13,468 bases of DNA from Planctomycetaceae bacterium (GTDB taxonomy: Bacteria; Planctomycetota; Planctomycetia; Planctomycetales; Planctomycetaceae). The stretch's first letter is position 1. Every line of letters starts with the position of its first letter. Positions 1 to 7,473 of the stretch are shown in pieces. The stretch is from positions 73,228-86,695 of the forward strand of contig DOCI01000141.1 in the NCBI GenBank assembly GCA_003503535.1, read 5' to 3'. The notes beneath the pieces are model-generated. The model had not been told where the DNA came from and made no database searches. It saw only the letters and a program-made list of their open reading frames with translations. A program made the position numbers and the translations under genes.

Positions 1-531
1 CGCATACTCTCCGCCCAGTTGAGCCTGAGCCAATGCATTAGGCATGTTTGCAACGACTGATCTTGAACTGACGATGCCCGAAGTGAAAACGATGCCACGA
101 CCACCGGGATTCCCTCCCACAAGAATTGGCTCACCTGTCATGATATCCAGACTCTGCCCGATTGAGATGAACGGGGCATTTTCCTGTCGGGCATATTGAA
201 TGATCGACAGATCCTTTTCGGGCAATCGAGCCACAATTCGATAACGGCGGATTTGCTTGCCACCGACAAGGACGACCCCCGGACGATCTCTCACAACATG
301 ATCACAAGTCAGGACATAGCCGTGCGGATGAATAATCGACCCACTTCCACTCGAACCTCCTTCCGACGATTGACTGAAAATCGCTACCACCGCTCTTTCA
401 ATTTGTTGAATCAATTTCACCGTTTCAGTGCGACGCGGAGAGTCCTCGGGAATTTCCGACCAGGCGATGACTGGAGTCAAGCCATGCGTAATGAGAAATA
501 AAACGAATGTGAATAGTTTCCGAACACACAT
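1..531 (-). CDS. HtrA/DegP-like exported serine protease (S1C family), partial N-terminal part
   Basis: This is an open frame of 177 codons with no stop before the left edge of the window, so the C-terminus is missing. The start ATG at 531-529 is preceded by a GAGGAAG ribosome binding site 9 nt upstream. Residues 1-24 form a signal peptide (VRKLF then a hydrophobic run to about IAW), so the product is exported. The trypsin-like S1C signature follows: a GSGSII strand, then GYVLTCDHVV with catalytic His78, then EKDLSII with catalytic Asp107, then GGNPGGRGIVFTSGIVSS, which matches the HtrA 'G-x-P-G ... GIVS' segment. The His-Asp spacing of 29 fits DegP-type enzymes. The catalytic Ser (GNSGGP) would lie just past the edge, so activity and any PDZ domains cannot be judged. 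The family degrades or refolds damaged envelope proteins. The 'TCDHVV' form departs from the usual 'TNAHVV'. The family call is firm; the exact role is not. Confidence 0.88.
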   Translation of the reverse strand, partial: MCVRKLFTFVLFLITHGLTPVIAWSEIPEDSPRRTETVKLIQQIERAVVAIFSQSSEGGSSGSGSIIHPHGYVLTCDHVVRDRPGVVLVGGKQIRRYRIVARLPEKDLSIIQYARQENAPFISIGQSLDIMTGEPILVGGNPGGRGIVFTSGIVSSRSVVANMPNALAQAQLGGEYA

Positions 532-540
532 GGAATTCCG

Positions 541-547
541 CTTCCTC
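541..547 (-). promoter_or_regulatory. Shine-Dalgarno site of the HtrA-like gene
   Basis: The minus strand reads GAGGAAG, 9 nt upstream of the ATG at 531. This supports that start codon for a gene that has no visible stop in the window. Confidence 0.6.
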
Positions 548-595
548 TATCGTTGAAAGTCTACTGACACCAATCCTTCAATCAGGATGTCCTCA

Positions 596-1036
596 CTACT
601 GAGTAGGAGTATTGAGTTTCCAGGAGAGTCGACAGATCCACAACCCAATCAGGAATGAAAAGAGTCCTTCGATTGTCATCCACCAGAGTGGATAGCCAGC
701 GTGCAGATCGATTGCAGCAATCACGCATCCTTTAAGCATCGCGCAAATCCCCCAGAGATTGATCAAGGGAGCATATCGTTTGACATCAAAGGAAATATAC
801 AGCGTGACCAAACCACTCAAAGCATAGAACATTGCCAGAGAACGTGTGAGATAATTGATGCTCGCAGTCGCAGGCAACTCGCCGTGAAGGATTTGCCGAT
901 GCAACTGCTGCATCCATTCGACCGGCATCAGCATCGCCGGGGTTGCCAGCAACCCACCAAACCCGATAAGCCGCAGGATCAACTGAATACGCTTTGCAGC
1001 ATGAGTCGATGACAGCGAAGAAGTCGAGTCTGACAT
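596..1036 (-). CDS. Four-helix integral membrane protein of unknown function
   Basis: This gene encodes 146 residues from ATG at 1036-1034 to TAG at 598-596. An in-frame GTG at 1045 would add three residues; ATG is preferred because neither start has a clear Shine-Dalgarno site. The protein has four likely membrane helices at about residues 18-38, 65-83, 90-110 and 116-137. The N-terminus is short, Ser/Thr-rich and polar, and the loop between helices 1 and 2 is amphipathic (about 40-62). No enzymatic motif or conserved metal or heme ligand set is visible, and I do not recognise the family. It lies 64 bp upstream of the HtrA-like gene on the same strand, so the two may be cotranscribed. That would fit an envelope-related role but is only inference. 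Shorter frames on the opposite strand here lack protein-like character. Confidence 0.7.
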   Translation of the reverse strand: MSDSTSSLSSTHAAKRIQLILRLIGFGGLLATPAMLMPVEWMQQLHRQILHGELPATASINYLTRSLAMFYALSGLVTLYISFDVKRYAPLINLWGICAMLKGCVIAAIDLHAGYPLWWMTIEGLFSFLIGLWICRLSWKLNTPTQ

Positions 1037-1442
1037 AAGGATCACTGCGGCTCAATTAACTGGTATTCAGAGATCTCTCGACTGAAAGGGGAAACATGAA
1101 TCACAAGCTGAAATGATAGGAATTCTAAACCGCAGGAAACAGGGTGAGCAGAGTTTTAAATATCAAAAACCGTACACGATACTAAAACAGAAACTGAAGG
1201 AAACAGAATTTCTTTTCAACCAAAAAGGTCAGGTTGTTTTTCAAATATTCACGGACAGATGCCTGCTGCGTATAATCACTTATGACCAACTCCTGAGCGC
1301 TGAGCTGTTTAGACTTTTGAAATGAGACAAATCACTCAACAAGTCAAACCGCACTCACGATGAACCATATCGGCCATGTTCACTACATGTACACACCTCA
1401 ATAAAACATCAACAGGAGTAGGCGGAATCGGCTGTTTCGATG
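1037..1442. other. Non-coding intergenic stretch between divergent genes
   Basis: This is AT-rich sequence between the minus-strand membrane gene and the plus-strand cytochrome gene. I see no tRNA, no terminator and no convincing gene. A 70-codon frame at 1113-1325 lacks a ribosome binding site and recognisable protein features. A 10-bp palindrome AGAGATCTCT lies at 1069-1078, 33 bp upstream of the membrane-protein start, and could be chance. Confidence 0.5.
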
Positions 1443-1470
1443 TTGACAATCAAGCTAATACTGATATGTT
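1443..1470 (+). promoter_or_regulatory. Predicted sigma70-type promoter for the cytochrome/PPC/WD40 cluster
   Basis: A perfect -35 hexamer TTGACA at 1443-1448 is followed by a 16-bp spacer and the -10 hexamer TATGTT at 1465-1470. A TGn extension at 1462-1464 makes an extended -10. Transcription would start near 1477 and leave a leader of about 185 nt before the ATG at 1661. Planctomycete promoters are less well characterised than those of E. coli, so this is a consensus match and not proof. Confidence 0.5.
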
Positions 1471-1497
1471 TGAACATGATGAATAAGTTGTGAAAAA

Positions 1498-1514
1498 TTT
1501 TGCACGATGCAAAA
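1498..1514. repeat. Perfect 7-bp inverted repeat in the leader of the cytochrome gene
   Basis: TTTTGCA and TGCAAAA flank a CGA spacer. The element begins about 20 nt after the predicted transcription start, where an operator for a dimeric repressor could sit. The 3-nt spacer also permits an RNA hairpin, though a weak AT-rich one. No matching regulator is encoded in the window. Confidence 0.4.
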
Positions 1515-1569
1515 CCATGACAAAACTCATCTCCCCAAGCACAAACCTTGCCGATGCGCCCCACCGGAA

Positions 1570-1602
1570 TTGAGTTGCGAATTCAATGAATTCACAACTT
1601 GA
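1570..1602. repeat. Imperfect 15-bp inverted repeat in the leader of the cytochrome gene
   Basis: The left arm at 1570-1584 and the right arm at 1588-1602 pair at 12 of 15 positions around an AAT spacer. The core is GAATTC-AAT-GAATTC flanked by GTTG and CAAC. It ends 58 bp before the ATG at 1661. It could be a second operator or a leader hairpin. Confidence 0.4.
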
Positions 1603-1660
1603 GCAAACAAAAACCAACCTGCAGTTTCAACTGACTTCGTGGGAATATTAGGACGACCCT

Positions 1661-4213
1661 ATGATCAAACGAACTTTCGCTGCCTTCATCGCTATCAGGT
1701 CAACTGCTGCGACATTCCTGATTTATGGCCTTACTGCTGGCCTCGGCCTCAGTCACGGCCTGGGACTCAGTCCTATAGAGGCGAACGAGCCTGCTGAGCA
1801 ATCCCTCACCATTGCTGAACTCTCGATTGGCCCCGTCCTTGCAGATGATACCGATGGGGCAGTTACCCTGCGTGGCCAGGATGATCGTAAGCAATTGTTC
1901 GCTTCAGGGTTGATGCGGGATCAGCGGCTTATTGATTACACCCGTGATGTCACGTGGAATGTTGAACCGCCCAATGTGGCTCGTGTCACCGCGAATGGTT
2001 TGATTGTTCCCAAAGAGAATGGTTCCGCAGTCATCACAATTAAAACGTCACTGGGAGTTCAGGCAACTCGACCAGTCGTCGTTACGGGAATGGATGAGGT
2101 CCATCCCATCAATTTCAAAACTCAGGTTGTGCCCATCTTTTCAAAACTGGGATGCAATGGAGGAGGCTGTCATGGCAAAGCGAGTGGTCAGAACGGCTTC
2201 AAGCTTTCTCTCCTCGGGTTTTATCCAGAAGATGATTACGAATTTCTGGTTTATGAAAGTCGTGGCCGCAGATTATCCCCTGCTTCTCCTGCAGAAAGTC
2301 TGCTGCTCACCAAAGGGACCGGTCTCGTGCCTCATGGCGGTGGAAGTCCTCTCAAACCTGAAAGCGAAGAGTACCGTTTAATCTATCGCTGGATTGAACA
2401 GGGTATGCCATACTGGAGCGAAAGCGATCCTGTTTTGACAGGCATTCAGTGTCTTCCCGAACAGAGAATCATGGGGCAGGATGTCAATCAGCAGATCAGT
2501 GTGATTGCGACTTATAACGATGGGCATACCGAAGATGTCACACGTATGGCATTGTATGAGCCGAATGTGGCGGAAATGGCCGAAGTGACTCCTGAAGGAC
2601 TTGTGACTACCGCACAACTCAGTGGTGAAGTTGCCATAATGGCTCGTTATCAGGGACAGGTTTCAACATTCCGAGCAACAATTCCCCTGGGAGCCAGCAC
2701 ACAACCGATTCCAGAATCCGGCAACCTGATTGATCAGGCTGTTTTCGGGAAGTTACAGCAACTCGGCATCCCTGCTTCTGAACCCTCGGATGATGCGACG
2801 TTCTTTCGACGTGTCCATCTGGATGTCACAGGAAAATTACCCTCCGCAGAGGAAGCACGTGCATTTCTGGCTGACACCAATGCAAACAAACGCAGCGAGT
2901 TAATCGATCGTTTACTCGACTCGACCGAATACGCTGACCTGTTCACAAATAAATGGAGTCTGCTGTTACGCAACCGCAAAGATCGCCCGGAAGACCTGCA
3001 GGGAGTCCATGCGTTTTACCAGTGGATCTGGAATAACATTTACGAGAATAGACCTTACGATCAAATGGTTCGCGAAATTGTGACCGCGACCGGAAGTATG
3101 GACGAAAATCCCCCGGTCGCCTGGTATCGTGAAGTGACCGACTCCGAAGCCCTGGTCGAAGACAGCACCCAGCTATTTCTAGGTGTGCGAATCCAATGCG
3201 CCCGTTGCCATCACCATCCCTTTGAAAAATGGAGCCAGGACGATTACTACAGCATGGCTGCGTTCTATTCCCGCATCGGTAAAAAGACCCCCTCTGGCAA
3301 TGAAAATGTAAAAGGGCGAGAAAAACGCATTTACCATAACATTGGCAACGCCACTGCCAGGAACCCTCGATCGGGGTCCGATTTAAAACCGTGTGGACTG
3401 GGTGGAGAACCAGCAGAGTTAACCCCCGATCAGGATCCTCGAACCGCACTGGCTGACTGGATGGCAGAACCGGACAATCCGTTTTTCTCTGCCACGCTCG
3501 TGAATCGATATTGGAGACATTTCTTCGGTCGAGGAATTGTTGATCCTGAAGATGACATGCGGGCGACCAACCCTCCTGCCAATCCCGAATTGCTGGCTGC
3601 ACTTTCTAAGAATTTTGTGGAATCAGGCTTCGATCTCAAAGCGCTCGTGCGACTGATCTGCAATTCCAATACGTATCAACTCAGTGCGATGCCGAACGAG
3701 TATAACTTAAAAGACAAGCAGAACTTCTCCCGGTATTACCCGAAGCGATTACCTGCCGAAGTGCTTTACGATGCCTTGCATCAAATCACAGGAGCGGAAA
3801 GCCGCATCAATGGTTTGCCTGCCGGATACGCAGCGTTGCAGATGCGGGATGTCAACAATGCGTCTTATTTCCTGAAGGTTTTCGGACAGCCTCAAGGAGA
3901 GACAGCCTGTGAATGCGAACGCTCTGCCGATGCCAGTTTGGCACAATCCCTGCACCTGTTAAACAGTCAGGATGTCCAAGGGAAAATTGCGGACGGAAAA
4001 GGCCGAGCCAGTCTACTGGCTGCTGACAAAGACCGCTCCCATGAAGAGAAAATCTCTGACCTTTACTTGTGGGCTTATTCCCGCCAACCAAAACCAGAAG
4101 AGTTGCAAGCCGCTGTCGGCTATGTATCTCGTGAAGGTGTCGAAGTGAAAACTTCTTACGAAGATGTCATCTGGGCTCTGATCAACTCGAAAGAGTTCAT
4201 GTTCAATCACTGA
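1661..4213 (+). CDS. Exported planctomycete cytochrome: Ig-like + DUF1549 (PSCyt2) + DUF1553 (PSD1)
   Basis: The protein has 850 residues. ATG 1661 has an AGGA site 7 nt upstream. Residues 1-42 form a signal peptide, so it is exported. In order, it has a Big_2-type Ig-like domain (about 50-140), a heme-binding segment with C165-N-G-G-G-C170-H171 (a CX4CH motif), a second Ig-like domain (about 256-340), DUF1549 (about 355-545) with the heme motif C513-A-R-C516-H517 followed by HHPFEKWSQDDYY, and DUF1553 (about 592-848) with the conserved N-R-Y-W-R-H-F-F-G-R-G segment. DUF1549 and DUF1553 were defined from Rhodopirellula paralogues and are concentrated in Planctomycetes and Verrucomicrobia. Their reaction is unknown; heme motifs imply electron transfer or oxidation outside the cytoplasm. 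It is first in a co-directional trio with the PPC and WD40-cytochrome genes. The DUF1501 partner often found next to such genes is absent. The frame is intact and of usual length. Confidence 0.93.
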   Translation: MIKRTFAAFIAIRSTAATFLIYGLTAGLGLSHGLGLSPIEANEPAEQSLTIAELSIGPVLADDTDGAVTLRGQDDRKQLFASGLMRDQRLIDYTRDVTWNVEPPNVARVTANGLIVPKENGSAVITIKTSLGVQATRPVVVTGMDEVHPINFKTQVVPIFSKLGCNGGGCHGKASGQNGFKLSLLGFYPEDDYEFLVYESRGRRLSPASPAESLLLTKGTGLVPHGGGSPLKPESEEYRLIYRWIEQGMPYWSESDPVLTGIQCLPEQRIMGQDVNQQISVIATYNDGHTEDVTRMALYEPNVAEMAEVTPEGLVTTAQLSGEVAIMARYQGQVSTFRATIPLGASTQPIPESGNLIDQAVFGKLQQLGIPASEPSDDATFFRRVHLDVTGKLPSAEEARAFLADTNANKRSELIDRLLDSTEYADLFTNKWSLLLRNRKDRPEDLQGVHAFYQWIWNNIYENRPYDQMVREIVTATGSMDENPPVAWYREVTDSEALVEDSTQLFLGVRIQCARCHHHPFEKWSQDDYYSMAAFYSRIGKKTPSGNENVKGREKRIYHNIGNATARNPRSGSDLKPCGLGGEPAELTPDQDPRTALADWMAEPDNPFFSATLVNRYWRHFFGRGIVDPEDDMRATNPPANPELLAALSKNFVESGFDLKALVRLICNSNTYQLSAMPNEYNLKDKQNFSRYYPKRLPAEVLYDALHQITGAESRINGLPAGYAALQMRDVNNASYFLKVFGQPQGETACECERSADASLAQSLHLLNSQDVQGKIADGKGRASLLAADKDRSHEEKISDLYLWAYSRQPKPEELQAAVGYVSREGVEVKTSYEDVIWALINSKEFMFNH

Positions 4214-4246
4214 TGAAAATCCGAATTGGTGGAGCAGCAGGTCAGG

Positions 4247-4276
4247 TTTCCCAGTAATGACTGATTACTCTGGAAA
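4247..4276 (+). other. Intergenic stem-loop between the DUF1549 gene and the PPC gene
   Basis: TTTCC (4247-4251) pairs with GGAAA (4272-4276), and AGTAAT (4253-4258) pairs with ATTACT (4264-4269), around a GACTG loop with a small internal bulge. No U-tract follows, so it is not a canonical intrinsic terminator. It could moderate read-through or mark an RNA processing site. Confidence 0.35.
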
Positions 4277-4361
4277 GTTGGAATAATTCAGTAAAACCAG
4301 ACCTGCATACAAGTCGAAACGATGCACAAAACACAAACGGCCTGCCTTGAGAGTTCCCGCC

Positions 4362-7340
4362 ATGTTTTTCATACCGAATCCCCTTGCCTGCTTTTGCCTG
4401 ACCACACTGATCCTGTCAGGGTTCAATCAGGGCTCTGTTCTCGGCCAGTTACCGGTCACTCAACTGGGATCTGTGTTTCCGCCTGGTGGAACAATTGGAT
4501 CGGAATTTGAAGTCAATGTGCTTGATGGGACCGATCTGGATGAACTCTCCGGCCTCGTCTTCTCTTCCCCTGGAATCGAGCAGATCGATCACCCCGATGC
4601 GCATTCAAATCCCCGCAAATTTCGAGTAAAAATCGCTCCGAATGTCCCTGCAGGGTATCATTCCGTACGGGCAGAAGGACGTTTTGGCGTCAGCAATGCC
4701 CGTATGTTCCGTGTCGAACAGATTCCCGTTCAAGCTCTTCAGGAAAGCGACTGGAAAAATCAGGAACCTGTCGCCATCGAATTAAACACTGCTTATTACA
4801 GTCGCTGTGAAGGTGGTGGAGATATCGATGAATTTCAAGTGGAGTTGCCGCAAAACCAACAGATTCAACTTCGCGTGAACTGCCTCGATCTCGATTCTCG
4901 TATGAACCCGGCTGTGGAAGTTTATAGCCCCGATGGTCATCGCATTGCCTTTGCCCGCCGCGTTGGAGATCAGGATCCTTTACTGAATTTCACAACGTCC
5001 CAGGCAGGTCCCTACAAAATTCGGATATATGATTTTCTGTTTCAAAATTCCAATGCCCATATTTATCGGCTTGAAGTCGCAGACTGGAAAATCCCCAGCC
5101 AAATTCAACCTCCAGTACTCTCAACTTCGACAGAAGCTAAGTTTCAGGGGATTCTTACTCAAGACAAGCCAGAGTCCGTCGAATTGCAAAACTTGACCAT
5201 TGATTCCGGGCATCCGTTACTTTCAGGATTTATTAATCCACGCGAATTGATGGTCACCCGTCAGGTTTTAAGATTGTCACCACAGGACCAGCACAGTTTC
5301 CTGACTTCCCTGCCTGTTATCGACACAGCCATTCAACTGGAAACAGAACCTAACAATGAGGTCGCACAATCTCAACTCGTACCGCTACCAGTCGATGTCA
5401 CTGGTCAATTTGAGGATGCCAACGATATCGATCGCTATGTCTTTGATATCAAAAAAGGTCAGGCAATCTGGTTGCAGGTTTTCGCAGAACGCGACGGCAA
5501 GATTCTCGATCCCTTTGTGCAGCTCGATCATGTATCTAAAGATGACAAGGGAAACGAAATCGTCAAATCTATCCCCGTACCGGATGATCTGACTGCAAAT
5601 CTCATCCCCAATGTATTCGATACCCTCACCGACGACATCGACTTCACGACAGTCGCCCCGGAAGATGGACAATTTCGAGTCTCGATTCGCAATCGATATG
5701 CCGTCACTGGCAAAAGAAAAGTTTCTCCCTATCGTCTGCACATATCCACTCCTCAACCAGAGTTTCAGGTTTATGCATTTACGCATCCTCATGTCGTGGG
5801 GACGACTACAATCGACACGCCGAGCGGTTGTATCATGCGACGTGGAGGAACGACCAGCTTACAGGTGATCGTCAATCGAATTCAGGGCTTTGATCAAGGT
5901 GTCATCGTTGAAGCCCCTCACCCACCACCGGGAGTCCAAATTCCCGCAATCCTGATACCACCGGGCGAGCAAACCGGGGAGTTGATTTTGTACTCCTCTG
6001 AGGATGCCCCAGCAGGCTTTTCGGAATTGCAGCTCACTGCAAAACCTTTTGACCCCAGTCTCAAGGAGCAGCCAGATGCGGAATTAAAATCTGTTCGTGT
6101 GTTGCCAGTGTCGATTGCCTGGAAGGCAGCGGCCAACATGCCTGCGGTCTCCCGACAGGGGCACTCTCTGGTTGTTACCGTCCTCAATGAAACAGACTCC
6201 ATTCAACCAGCGTTGACCCAACCGCAATTATTCCAACATGTCTGTCAGTCCCAACTTTTCTGGCATCCCTTGCAGGTCAAACGACTGGCCGGATTTGCAG
6301 ATAAAGTGACTTTAAAAGCAGATGGACTGGACAAGAATGCCAAGATTACTGCGACAACTCCTGAAATCCCAAAAGAGGCTTCTGAAAGTTCAATCCACTT
6401 TCAGTTTGCCACCGATGCCAAGATTGGCTGGCATACATGTTCAATTCACGGCGAAACTCAAGTCAATTATGTTCGCAATCCAGAATTAGTGGCTCGAACT
6501 CAAAAGCAGTATGATGATGCCAACACGACTTTAGAAGCCGACAAAAAAGAACAGACGACAATCGATCAACTGGTAAAAAAGCTCGATGCCGACTTGAAGG
6601 CAAATGCTGCAGAAAAAGCGAAATTGCAAGCTGAGATCAAAAAACAGGAAGAGACAAGCGTTCGGCTGAAAAAAGAATTGACCGATTTAGAAACACAACT
6701 GGCAGCCGCAACTGAAGAAGCCGCAAAAACACCGTTGATGGATTCCATCAAACAAAAGCAGGACGAAATTACTAAAAGCGAGAGTGACAAATCGAATCTG
6801 ATGAAGCAGGTTCAGGAGCTGGACAAAACCGCCCAGATCACTCAACAGGAGTTGACAACTCAACAAAAGAAACTGACGGACACACAGGCTCGCGTAAAAA
6901 CAAATCAAACCAATCTTGATGGCCTCAAGAAAACTCTCGATAAAGTCAAAAGTGATCAGAAACCCAAAGCACTCAAACAGGATGAACTTTTCGATCGTCT
7001 TGTCTTCCTGGTACACAAAGCTCCTCTTTCACTCGCAGTCAAATCTGGAAAAGATGTGGCTATTAAGCGGGGAGAAAGCCAGGAAATTGAAGTCGAAATC
7101 AAACGAGAGGGCGAGCAGAAATACCCTGTCGATTTAACCGCAACCATTCCTCCTGGAGTGAGTGGCATCAGTTGGGAAACGGTATCGCTATCTCCCGAAG
7201 AGAATACCGCGAAGCTCAAGTTGACTGCTTCCCCGGAAGCGACCGTAGGTTCCCACTCCCTTTCGACTGTCCGCGTTTCCACACAACAAGAGGGACAAAC
7301 CCTGCATATCGACGCAACTGTGACAATTAAAGTCGAGTAA
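4362..7340 (+). CDS. Exported TIG/PPC-domain protein with a long coiled coil
   Basis: This encodes 992 residues from ATG 4362; an in-frame TTG at 4347 would add five and give the signal peptide an Arg. A GAGAG run 8 nt upstream favours ATG weakly. Residues 1-29 are a signal peptide. Then come a TIG/IPT-like beta-sandwich containing PPGGTIGSEFEVNVLDGTDL (about 30-125), a first PPC-type sandwich (about 132-241), a second PPC domain opened by the hallmark ETEPNNE (about 325-465), further beta-rich sequence (about 466-705), a highly charged Lys/Glu/Gln coiled coil of about 160 residues (about 707-868), and a last beta-sandwich (about 885-992). No catalytic triad or heme motif is visible, so binding or scaffolding is more likely than catalysis. 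PPC domains are common in exported proteins and often flank catalytic modules. Its place between two cytochrome genes suggests a structural partner of them; that is inference. Confidence 0.85.
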   Translation: MFFIPNPLACFCLTTLILSGFNQGSVLGQLPVTQLGSVFPPGGTIGSEFEVNVLDGTDLDELSGLVFSSPGIEQIDHPDAHSNPRKFRVKIAPNVPAGYHSVRAEGRFGVSNARMFRVEQIPVQALQESDWKNQEPVAIELNTAYYSRCEGGGDIDEFQVELPQNQQIQLRVNCLDLDSRMNPAVEVYSPDGHRIAFARRVGDQDPLLNFTTSQAGPYKIRIYDFLFQNSNAHIYRLEVADWKIPSQIQPPVLSTSTEAKFQGILTQDKPESVELQNLTIDSGHPLLSGFINPRELMVTRQVLRLSPQDQHSFLTSLPVIDTAIQLETEPNNEVAQSQLVPLPVDVTGQFEDANDIDRYVFDIKKGQAIWLQVFAERDGKILDPFVQLDHVSKDDKGNEIVKSIPVPDDLTANLIPNVFDTLTDDIDFTTVAPEDGQFRVSIRNRYAVTGKRKVSPYRLHISTPQPEFQVYAFTHPHVVGTTTIDTPSGCIMRRGGTTSLQVIVNRIQGFDQGVIVEAPHPPPGVQIPAILIPPGEQTGELILYSSEDAPAGFSELQLTAKPFDPSLKEQPDAELKSVRVLPVSIAWKAAANMPAVSRQGHSLVVTVLNETDSIQPALTQPQLFQHVCQSQLFWHPLQVKRLAGFADKVTLKADGLDKNAKITATTPEIPKEASESSIHFQFATDAKIGWHTCSIHGETQVNYVRNPELVARTQKQYDDANTTLEADKKEQTTIDQLVKKLDADLKANAAEKAKLQAEIKKQEETSVRLKKELTDLETQLAAATEEAAKTPLMDSIKQKQDEITKSESDKSNLMKQVQELDKTAQITQQELTTQQKKLTDTQARVKTNQTNLDGLKKTLDKVKSDQKPKALKQDELFDRLVFLVHKAPLSLAVKSGKDVAIKRGESQEIEVEIKREGEQKYPVDLTATIPPGVSGISWETVSLSPEENTAKLKLTASPEATVGSHSLSTVRVSTQQEGQTLHIDATVTIKVE

Positions 7341-7451
7341 TCGCCCATTTCAGAGTCCTACCGAATGCGCCTTCCCTACCAAAAATTTGGGCTGATGATC
7401 ACTCAAGCACCACAGCGGAGTGCATAACCGTTATCTCAGATCCAAATCTAA

Positions 7452-7464
7452 GCCCTGAAAGGGC
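7452..7464 (+). promoter_or_regulatory. Stem-loop enclosing the ribosome binding site of the WD40-cytochrome gene
   Basis: GCCCT (7452-7456), loop GAA, and AGGGC (7460-7464) form a perfect GC-rich 5-bp hairpin. The only Shine-Dalgarno-like sequence, AAAGGG at 7458-7463, lies inside it, 10 nt before ATG 7474. Folding would hide the site and could lower translation unless ribosomes or a ligand open it. The motif also resembles a short repeat I recall from planctomycete intergenic DNA, so it may be a dispersed repeat instead. Confidence 0.4.
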
Positions 7465-7473
7465 ACTAATTGA

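Noticed and set aside
1113..1325. 70-codon plus-strand frame in the first intergenic gap
   Set aside because: It has no ribosome binding site, no recognisable domain or membrane segment, and lies in AT-rich sequence; probably chance.
2943..3602. 219-codon minus-strand frame inside the DUF1549 gene
   Set aside because: It lies opposite conserved DUF1549/DUF1553 coding sequence; its product is low-complexity, rich in Cys/Arg/Pro, and has no family features.
4322..4510. 62-codon plus-strand frame over the start of the PPC gene
   Set aside because: It overlaps the signal peptide and TIG domain of the PPC protein in another frame and has no protein-like features; a frameshifted start was considered, but the main frame already has a complete signal peptide.
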